Positions 6,637-11,219 of a DNA stretch of 11,219 bases are shown here, in pieces (position 1 is the first letter of the stretch; the number at the start of each line of letters is the position of its first letter). This DNA is from Sphingomonadales bacterium. Lineage in GTDB: Bacteria > Pseudomonadota > Alphaproteobacteria > Sphingomonadales > Sphingomonadaceae. Location: contig JAGWUU010000079.1 in the NCBI GenBank assembly GCA_028868335.1, forward strand, positions 1-11,219. Reading direction: 5' to 3'. The notes beneath the pieces were generated by a model. That model was not told where the DNA came from. It searched no databases and saw only the letters and a list, made by a program, of their open reading frames with translations. The position numbers and the translations under genes are program-made.

Positions 6637-7410
6637 TCAGGCCGCGACCCAATCGCCGCCGTTGACGTCAAGCATCGCGCCGGTGATCTCAGAGGCGTAG
6701 TCGGACAGCAGGAAATAGACCGCCTTGGCGCAATCGGCGTCTGGCGGAATGTGGCCGACCGGGATTTCGGTTCCCCGCTGCTTGAGGAAGGCGGCGCCTT
6801 CCTCCTTGCCCAGGGTATCTGCAAAGCCCTGCAGCGGGGCGCCCATCATCCAGCCCATCAGTGCGGTGTTGACCCGGATGCCGGTCCCGGCAAACTCGAC
6901 CGCGAGGTGGCGGCTCATGTGATTGAGCGCGCCCTTGGCCATGCCGTAGCCGCCTTCGCCTTGCATCGGCTTGCGCGTGCAGAGCGTCGAGACGTTGACG
7001 ATGGAGCCCGAACCTTGCGCCTTCATCGTGGGATAGACTGCCTTGACCATACGCAGCGCGCCCACCGCGCCGACGTTGTAGGCACTCAGGACTTGCTCGA
7101 TATCGTGGTCGACCAGCGGGCCCCAGTCGGGGTGAAAATAGGCTGAGTTGACCAGCCCGTCGATTCGACCCCACTTGTCGAGGGCCGCCTGCGCGGCAGC
7201 CTTGCATTGATCCATGTCGGTCACGTCGAGCGGCACGGCGATCGCTTCGCCGCCCGCCGCGACGATTTCATGTGCAACGTCCTCGATCGCCTGCCTGGAC
7301 CGCGCTGTGACGACCACCCTGGCTCCTTCGCGCGCCGCCCCGCGGCAGGCGGCGGTTCCCATGCCCGGACCCGCTCCGGTGATGATGATGACCTTTTCAT
7401 TGAGAATCAT
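6637..7410 (-). CDS. Short-chain dehydrogenase/reductase, first gene of leftward operon
   Basis: This 257-aa classical SDR has TGAGPGMG (residues 11-18), LDVTD (61-65), NSAY in place of NNAG (88-91), Asn112, Ser141 and Tyr155-GMA-Lys159, so the catalytic tetrad is complete. The C-terminal EITGAMLDVNGGDW is standard. An Arg after the second strand (TARS, residues 35-38) could favour NADP(H), but this is weak evidence. The ATG at 7410 sits 7 nt from a GGAG on the coding strand. It is the first secure gene of the leftward operon and diverges from ipdA across 332 nt. Followed by an SRPBCC protein and a BaiE-like dehydratase, it may form the 3-oxo or other keto group that such a dehydratase needs. 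That functional link is inferred from order alone. Confidence 0.92.
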   Translation of the reverse strand: MILNEKVIIITGAGPGMGTAACRGAAREGARVVVTARSRQAIEDVAHEIVAAGGEAIAVPLDVTDMDQCKAAAQAALDKWGRIDGLVNSAYFHPDWGPLVDHDIEQVLSAYNVGAVGALRMVKAVYPTMKAQGSGSIVNVSTLCTRKPMQGEGGYGMAKGALNHMSRHLAVEFAGTGIRVNTALMGWMMGAPLQGFADTLGKEEGAAFLKQRGTEIPVGHIPPDADCAKAVYFLLSDYASEITGAMLDVNGGDWVAA

Positions 7411-7452
7411 TGAGTCTCTCCCGTGGTTGGCGAAGCCCCGCCTTGTTCATTG

Positions 7453-7587
7453 TCAGTGGAATGCTCGGCTCGTTCCCGTGCGGTTGGCGCGGCCCTGGAA
7501 CATCAGGTGGCCGGGATGCCCAGCCTCGATCCTGTCGGCCATCGCCGCGTCTGAGCGCCCTGCCATATCTCGCAAACTCTCCCGCAT
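7453..7587 (-). CDS. Doubtful 44-codon ORF in the leader of the leftward operon
   Basis: On the minus strand an ATG at 7587 opens a 44-codon frame ending 42 nt before the SDR start. The product begins MRESLRDMAGRSD and ends GRANRTGTSRAFH. Roughly three quarters of third positions are G or C, which suits a gene here but is also common by chance at this GC content. No convincing ribosome site precedes it; a GGGAG lies before an internal Met codon at residue 8. The open frame extends ten codons further upstream to a TAA. I do not recognise it: it may be a small gene, the remnant of a lost gene, or chance. Confidence 0.18.
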   Translation of the reverse strand: MRESLRDMAGRSDAAMADRIEAGHPGHLMFQGRANRTGTSRAFH

Positions 7588-7672
7588 CGACTCATTGGCA
7601 CCGTCGAACGGCGCATTCGTAATTTAAACTGGCATCGGATACGCAAATCGTCAATTGTAAACCGGGTTGGCT

Positions 7673-7693
7673 TTCGATATTGGCAATTTCGAA
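7673..7693. promoter_or_regulatory. 21-bp near-palindrome, candidate operator
   Basis: Arms TTCGATATTG and CAATTTCGAA flank a single central G; nine of ten opposed positions are complementary, with the one mismatch at 7678/7688. It lies in the AT-rich core 50 nt upstream of the ipdA start and overlaps the possible rightward -10. Size and symmetry suit a dimeric repressor such as a TetR-family protein. In actinobacteria the ipd genes are under the TetR repressor KstR2, but this site does not resemble the KstR2 motif I recall. No regulator gene is in the window. Confidence 0.5.
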
Positions 7694-7702
7694 TCCGGTG
7701 TG

Positions 7703-7713
7703 ACAATCGTTGT
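7703..7713. promoter_or_regulatory. Short inverted repeat near ipdA
   Basis: ACAA and TTGT flank a TCG centre, 9 nt downstream of the 21-bp near-palindrome and 17 nt before the ipdA ribosome site. With 4-bp arms it could easily be chance; it would matter only as a second operator half or if found upstream of related genes. Confidence 0.2.
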
Positions 7714-7730
7714 GCCGCATTGAAGCAAGC

Positions 7731-7735
7731 AGGAG
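7731..7735 (+). promoter_or_regulatory. Ribosome binding site fixing the ipdA GTG start
   Basis: AGGAG lies 7 nt before the GTG at 7743. This decides between the GTG and an in-frame TTG at 7710: the GTG start gives 293 aa, close to the mycobacterial IpdA length, and removes 11 residues that lack similarity to it. Confidence 0.8.
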
Positions 7736-7742
7736 TGCAGGC

Positions 7743-8624
7743 GTGACGCTGGACAAGCGGATGAGCGCGACCGAGGTGGTTGCAGGGCTGGCCGACGGGA
7801 TGACTCTCGGCATCGGCGGGTGGGGGCCAAGGCGCAAGCCGATGGCGTTGGTGCGCGAGATATTGCGCTCCGATCTCAAGGATCTCACCGTCGTCGCCTA
7901 TGGCGGAGCGGACGTTGGCATGCTGTGCGCGGCGGGCAAGGTCAGGAAGCTGGTGTTCGCCTTCGTTTCGCTTGATGCCATTCCGCTCGAGCCGTGGTTC
8001 CGCAAGGCACGCGAGGCGGGGACGCTGGAAGTTCTCGAGGTGGATGAGGGCATGTTCCAGTGGGGGTTGAAGGCGGCGGCGTTCCAACTGCCCTTCCTGC
8101 CCACGCGCGTCGGCCTTGGCACCGATCTGGCCGAACTGGGTGGACTCAATACGGTGCGCTCGCCCTATGACGATGGCGAGACGCTGATCGCAATGCCGGC
8201 GCTGAAGCTCGATGCCGCGCTGATCCACGTCAACCGGTCGGACTGGCGCGGTAACGTGCAGGCGTTCGGGCCGGACGTCTATTACGATGAATGGTTTGCC
8301 AAGGCGGCGGCCAAGAGCTTCGTGTCCTGCGAGGAACTGGTCGACCGCATGGAGGATCACTATCCCGACAACGCGCAGGCCAACATCTTTGAACGCTGTT
8401 TCGTCAGCGGCGTCGTCCACATGCCTTGCGGCGCGCATCCCAGTTCGATGCCGCCGCACTATGGCTGGGACATGAAGGCTCTCAAGGCCTACGCCGATGC
8501 CGCGCGCGATCCGGGCGACTGGGCAGCGGTCAAGGATCGCTTCGTCGGTGCCACCGAGGCCGAATACCTTGCAACCTTTGGCGGAAAGGAGGCGGTGGCG
8601 GCTCTCCCGCTCCCGATTTTCTGA
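7743..8624 (+). CDS. ipdA: IpdA, alpha subunit of steroid ring C-opening hydrolase (CoA-transferase family)
   Basis: This 293-aa protein has the CoA-transferase family I alpha fold and matches mycobacterial IpdA along its length as I recall it: GMTLGIGGWGPRRKPMA (residues 19-35), ILRSDLKDLTVVAYGG (40-55), CAAGKV (62-67), FVSLD, and ETLIAMPALKLDAALIH. IpdAB hydrolyses COCHEA-CoA, opening the last six-membered steroid ring (ring C) in the HIP pathway. It is a hydrolase although its fold is that of a CoA transferase. The Glu in VDEGM (Glu102) probably corresponds to the Glu reported as catalytic in M. tuberculosis IpdA (Glu105). Translation starts at the GTG at 7743 with a good ribosome site. 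Its stop overlaps the ipdB start as ATGA, consistent with a 1:1 heterocomplex. Regulation is likely through the near-palindrome upstream. Confidence 0.94.
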   Translation: MTLDKRMSATEVVAGLADGMTLGIGGWGPRRKPMALVREILRSDLKDLTVVAYGGADVGMLCAAGKVRKLVFAFVSLDAIPLEPWFRKAREAGTLEVLEVDEGMFQWGLKAAAFQLPFLPTRVGLGTDLAELGGLNTVRSPYDDGETLIAMPALKLDAALIHVNRSDWRGNVQAFGPDVYYDEWFAKAAAKSFVSCEELVDRMEDHYPDNAQANIFERCFVSGVVHMPCGAHPSSMPPHYGWDMKALKAYADAARDPGDWAAVKDRFVGATEAEYLATFGGKEAVAALPLPIF

Positions 8625-9418
8625 TGAGCGACGTGACCCTTGTTGACCTGTGCATCCTTGCCTGTTCGGAAGCGTTCCGAAACAACGGCGAGGTGATCGC
8701 TACCGGTGTTGGCCCCGTGCCGCGTCTCGCCGCGGGCCTCGCCAAGCTGACCCACAGCCCCGAACTGATGATGACCGATGGCGAGGCCTATCTGGTCGAG
8801 CAGCCGGTGCCGCTTGGTCCGAGAAAGTACGACGATCGCAAGCCTGCAGGCTACCTGCCGTTTTCGCGCTTCTTCGACAGTGCGGTGTGGACTGGTCGCC
8901 GGCACGCGATGGTCACGCCGACCCAGCTTGACCGTTTCGGCCAGATCAACCTGTCCTACATGGGCGGCACCCATCGTCAGCCCAAGACCCAGATGCTGGG
9001 GGTGCGCGGCTTTCCCGGCAACACGATCTATCATCCCAACTCGTTCTTCTTCCCGGCGCATTCGCCGCGGGTGTTTGTACCCGACGTCGACATGATTTCG
9101 GGCGTGGGATACAACCCGGCCAAGCACGTCGCTGGTGGCAATTTCTCGGCCGTCGACCTGCGCACGATCGTCACCAACCTGTGCGTGATGGACTTCGGCG
9201 GGCCGAATCACGCAATCCGCGTGATTTCGCTGCACCCAGGCGTCAGCTTTGACGAGGTGCAGGCGGCCACCGGGTTCCCGCTGCACAAGGCCGATACGAT
9301 AACCGAGACGCCGCTGCCTTCGTCCGAGGCGCTGGCGGTCATCGCCAGCCTCGATCCGCATGGCATCCGCTCGGGCGTGATCAAGGACAATCCGTTTGCG
9401 CTGCGGGCAGCGTCATGA
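8624..9418 (+). CDS. ipdB: IpdB, beta subunit of steroid ring C-opening hydrolase (CoA-transferase family)
   Basis: This 264-aa CoA-transferase beta-type protein resembles mycobacterial IpdB throughout: LMMTDGEAYLV (residues 48-58), a GRRHAMV strand (91-97), QLDRFGQIN (101-109), GVRGFPGNTIYH (127-138), VDMISGVGY (155-163), and MDFGGPNHAIRVISLHPGV (189-207). Ordinary family I CoA transferases carry a catalytic Glu in an S-E-N-G type motif; here the region reads TDGEA (51-55), in keeping with IpdAB being a hydrolase rather than a transferase. The ATG at 8624 overlaps the ipdA stop. The only strong Shine-Dalgarno nearby is 31 nt away, so translation probably depends on coupling with ipdA. The stop overlaps ipdC (ATGA). 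Confidence 0.94.
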   Translation: MSDVTLVDLCILACSEAFRNNGEVIATGVGPVPRLAAGLAKLTHSPELMMTDGEAYLVEQPVPLGPRKYDDRKPAGYLPFSRFFDSAVWTGRRHAMVTPTQLDRFGQINLSYMGGTHRQPKTQMLGVRGFPGNTIYHPNSFFFPAHSPRVFVPDVDMISGVGYNPAKHVAGGNFSAVDLRTIVTNLCVMDFGGPNHAIRVISLHPGVSFDEVQAATGFPLHKADTITETPLPSSEALAVIASLDPHGIRSGVIKDNPFALRAAS

Positions 9419-10482
9419 CCGATCCGCTTGCCACGGCCTTGACCCGGCGTCTCGGTTGCCGCCTGCCGGTGATCCAGACCGCGATGGGCTGGGTCGCCAC
9501 GCCTGAGCTGGTGGCGGCGACGAGCAATGCCGGGGCCTTCGGGTTTCTGGCTTGCGCGGTCATGTCTCCGGCTCAGGCGGCCGAGGAGCTGGCTCGCCTG
9601 CGCGATCTGACGCCGCATGATTTCGGCGTCAATTTCCACAGCTTCCAGCCCGGCGCGGCGCAGATCGTCGATCTGATCCTTGCCAACAAGGATCGGGTGC
9701 GCGCCGTCAGCTTCGGGCGCGGGCCGGATGCGGGGATGATCGGCCGCTTCCGCGATGCCGGAATCCTGTGCATTCCTACCGTCGGCGCGGTCAAGCATGC
9801 CGAGAAGATGGTCAGCCTTGGCTGCGAGATGGTCACCGTGCAGGGCGGCGAAGGCGGCGGCCACACCGGATCGGTGCCGACAACGGTGCTGTTGCCGCAG
9901 GTACTCGATGCGGTCGACGTGCCGGTGGTTGCGGCGGGCGGGTTCGGTGATGGGCGCGGCCTTGCCGCCGCGCTGGCCTTCGGCGCGGTGGGCATGGCGA
10001 TGGGCACGCGCTTTCTGATGACCGCGGAAAGCCCGGTGCCGCCTGCACCCAAGGCCGCCTATGTCAAGGCCGGGGTGACTGACATCGCGGTTTCCACCAA
10101 GGTTGACGGCATCCCCCAGCGGATGATCCTCAACCCGCTGCTGCGTCGTATCGAGAGTTCTGGGCGCCTCGCCATGTGGCAACGCGCGATGGAAGCGGGC
10201 CTTGCGATGAAGCGCCAGACCGGAATGAGCTGGGGCCAGGTGATCGCGACTGCACGCGGGATGACGGCGCATGGCGAAATGCCGCTGGCCCAGGCGATGA
10301 TGGCCGCCGCAGCGCCGATGATGATCCAGCGCGCGGTCGTCTCCGGCGATGCCGAAAACGGACTCATGGCTACCGGCGTGGTCGCCGGTCGACTGCGTGA
10401 TCTGCCAACCTGCACCGACCTGCTCCAATCCATTGAAACCGAAGCGCGGAGCCATATCGCTGCGCTCTGTGCGGGGAGTTGA
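9415..10482 (+). CDS. ipdC: IpdC, flavin-dependent 5-OH-HIC-CoA pathway oxidoreductase (nitronate monooxygenase fold)
   Basis: This 355-aa TIM-barrel protein belongs to the nitronate monooxygenase/2-nitropropane dioxygenase family and has the same length as M. tuberculosis IpdC as I recall it. Visible elements are PVIQTAMGWV near the N-terminus (residues 18-27), SNAGAFGFLA (37-46), VQGGEGGGHTG (142-152) with the His typical of the family's flavin site, VVAAGGFGDGRGLAAALAFGA (phosphate-binding, 171-191), and MGTRF (196-200). The C-terminal third, with SGDAENGLMATGVVAG and LRDLPTC, also follows the mycobacterial protein. In the published pathway IpdC acts after IpdF on 5-hydroxy-HIC-CoA, preparing the substrate that EchA20 cleaves; despite the family name it is not expected to act on nitro compounds. 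It overlaps ipdB by ATGA and lies 4 nt before echA20. Confidence 0.94.
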   Translation: MTDPLATALTRRLGCRLPVIQTAMGWVATPELVAATSNAGAFGFLACAVMSPAQAAEELARLRDLTPHDFGVNFHSFQPGAAQIVDLILANKDRVRAVSFGRGPDAGMIGRFRDAGILCIPTVGAVKHAEKMVSLGCEMVTVQGGEGGGHTGSVPTTVLLPQVLDAVDVPVVAAGGFGDGRGLAAALAFGAVGMAMGTRFLMTAESPVPPAPKAAYVKAGVTDIAVSTKVDGIPQRMILNPLLRRIESSGRLAMWQRAMEAGLAMKRQTGMSWGQVIATARGMTAHGEMPLAQAMMAAAAPMMIQRAVVSGDAENGLMATGVVAGRLRDLPTCTDLLQSIETEARSHIAALCAGS

Positions 10483-10486
10483 ACCC

Positions 10487-11219
10487 ATGCCGATCACTAC
10501 CGAAATCCATGACCGCATCGCAGAAATCGTCTTTGACGTGCCTCCGGTCAACGCCTTCGACAGCGAGACGTGGATGTCGCTGCCTGCGATCATCGCCGCC
10601 GCCGCCGCCAACCCCGAAGTTAACTGCGTACTGATCCGCGCGGCGGAAACCGCGCGCGGCTTTTGCGGCGGGGTGGACATCAAGGAGATGCAGGCCCACC
10701 CCGAGCGCATCACCGTGCTCAACCGCGGCAACTACCTGACCTTCAAGGCGATCCGCGACGCCGAGGTGCCGGTGGTGGTCGCCGCGCACAAGTTCGTGAT
10801 CGGTGGTGGCATCGGCATATGCGGGGCCAGCGATACGATCATCGCGGCTGACGACGCCTTCTTCTCGCTGCCCGAGGTCGATCGCGGGGCGATGGGCGGG
10901 GCCAGCCACCTTTCGCGCATGCTGCCCCTGCACAAGGTCCGCGCGGCTTTCTTCACCGGCGGCAATATTCCGGCGGAGGAAGCCTATCGCCTGGGCGCTG
11001 TGGAAAAGGTGGTGCCGCGCGCCGATCTTGTGGCCGAGGCACATGCCTTCTGCGCGGTGGTTGCCTCGAAAAGCCGCAAGGCGCTGGTCATCGCCAAGGA
11101 GGCGCTCAACGGTCTTGAGCCGCGCGACGTCGATCGCGGCTATCGCTGGGAGCAGGGCTTCACGCTGGAAATGTACATGCACGAAGACAGCCAGAAGAGC
11201 CGCGACGCCTTCGTCGAGA
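10487..11219 (+). CDS. echA20: EchA20, steroid ring D-opening hydrolase (crotonase superfamily), 3'-truncated
   Basis: The frame starts at the ATG at 10487, with GGGGAG 8 nt upstream, and is open to the window edge, giving 244 residues. M. tuberculosis EchA20 is about 247 aa, so only a few C-terminal residues should be missing. Crotonase features are seen: PPVNAF (19-24), the first oxyanion segment GFCGGVDIKEM (58-68), the second IGGGIG (105-110), and LPEVDRGAMGGASHLSR (128-144). Towards the end it has YRWEQGFTLE (219-228) and SRDAFVE, close to the matching EchA20 stretch. EchA20 hydrolyses the five-membered ring D of the steroid nucleus remnant, making COCHEA-CoA for IpdAB; it is not an ordinary beta-oxidation hydratase. 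It is the fourth gene of the operon; in M. tuberculosis it precedes ipdA instead. Confidence 0.93.
   Translation, partial: MPITTEIHDRIAEIVFDVPPVNAFDSETWMSLPAIIAAAAANPEVNCVLIRAAETARGFCGGVDIKEMQAHPERITVLNRGNYLTFKAIRDAEVPVVVAAHKFVIGGGIGICGASDTIIAADDAFFSLPEVDRGAMGGASHLSRMLPLHKVRAAFFTGGNIPAEEAYRLGAVEKVVPRADLVAEAHAFCAVVASKSRKALVIAKEALNGLEPRDVDRGYRWEQGFTLEMYMHEDSQKSRDAFVE

Larger units (their letters stand above)
7411..7742. promoter_or_regulatory. Divergent intergenic control region
   Basis: These 332 nt lie between the divergent SDR and ipdA starts. The left two thirds (to about 7615) are GC-rich; 7615-7695 is clearly richer in A and T than its surroundings, as expected for promoters. Possible rightward elements are TTGTAA (7655-7660) and TATTGG (7678-7683), 17 nt apart; a possible leftward -35 is TTGACG on the minus strand (7649-7654), with no convincing -10. 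Both are weak matches and are offered only as candidates. If the leftward promoter lies here, the SDR mRNA has a leader of roughly 200 nt, within which a short doubtful ORF falls. Confidence 0.6.

Noticed and set aside
4588..7410. Assignment of one of the SDRs as IpdF
   Set aside because: IpdF is an SDR needed in this pathway, but none of the three shows a distinctive match to the mycobacterial IpdF sequence beyond common SDR motifs.
7710..7742. Upstream TTG start for ipdA
   Set aside because: It lacks a ribosome site, adds residues with no counterpart in IpdA, and the GTG at 7743 has AGGAG at 7-nt spacing.
7503..8459. Minus-strand open frame of 318 codons reaching into the intergenic region
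   Set aside because: Most of it is antisense to ipdA and no family motif is seen; the part inside the intergenic region reads as Arg-rich text.
8586..8592. Strong AAGGAGG before ipdB
   Set aside because: It is 31 nt from the ipdB ATG, and the GTG it could serve (8595) is not in the ipdB frame; it is probably a chance sequence inside ipdA.
9208..10731. Minus-strand open frame of 507 codons
   Set aside because: It runs antisense across ipdB, ipdC and the start of echA20, whose identities are secure. Long antisense frames are expected in GC-rich DNA, and its translation shows no recognisable domain.
1..11219. CRISPR arrays, tRNA or rRNA genes, insertion sequences, prophage genes
   Set aside because: No direct-repeat arrays, transposase-like proteins or terminal inverted repeats, and no RNA-gene text was seen. 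The genes share similar GC-rich composition, with no sign of a recent insertion.

Overview
The window looks like part of a steroid catabolic gene cluster from a GC-rich alphaproteobacterium, most likely a sphingomonad (Novosphingobium/Sphingobium type). The basis for that placement is the high GC content, a TonB-dependent receptor next to catabolic operons, and the mix of short-chain dehydrogenases (SDRs), SnoaL-like proteins and SRPBCC proteins. The genus is an inference; no rRNA or other marker is present.

Layout. (1) Positions 2-1447 (+) hold the C-terminal beta-barrel part of a TonB-dependent outer-membrane receptor whose 5' end lies outside the window. (2) A GC-rich hairpin at about 1448-1480 separates it from a convergent operon. 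(3) Positions 7410 down to 1499 (-) hold eight genes in one direction: SDR, SRPBCC protein, BaiE/Hsh2-like dehydratase, SDR, second SnoaL-like protein, SDR, NAD-dependent epimerase-like protein, and an HSL-family alpha/beta hydrolase. Most junctions are 4-nt ATGA overlaps or gaps under 21 nt; the one larger gap is 96 nt. (4) Positions 7411-7742 are a divergent control region with an AT-richer core, a 21-bp near-palindrome just upstream of the rightward operon, and a doubtful 44-codon ORF. (5) Positions 7743 to the right edge (+) hold ipdA-ipdB-ipdC-echA20, tightly packed; echA20 runs off the edge within a few codons of its expected end.

How the genes work together. IpdC, EchA20 and IpdAB are the known enzymes that open the last two steroid rings (D, then C) of the HIP-derived CoA thioesters in Mycobacterium tuberculosis, Rhodococcus and other steroid degraders. 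All four match the mycobacterial proteins, as I remember them, along their length. On the opposite strand, the 176-aa dehydratase at 5557-6087 keeps all five active-site residues of the bile-acid 7alpha-dehydratase BaiE (Tyr, Asp, His, Asp, Arg, at matching spacings). With three SDRs and a second SnoaL protein around it, the leftward operon is best read as a hydroxysteroid-tailoring set (oxidise, reduce or eliminate ring hydroxyls) that feeds the ring C/D operon, with the receptor as a possible uptake component. The substrate, whether a bile acid, another hydroxylated steroid or something else, cannot be fixed from sequence alone.
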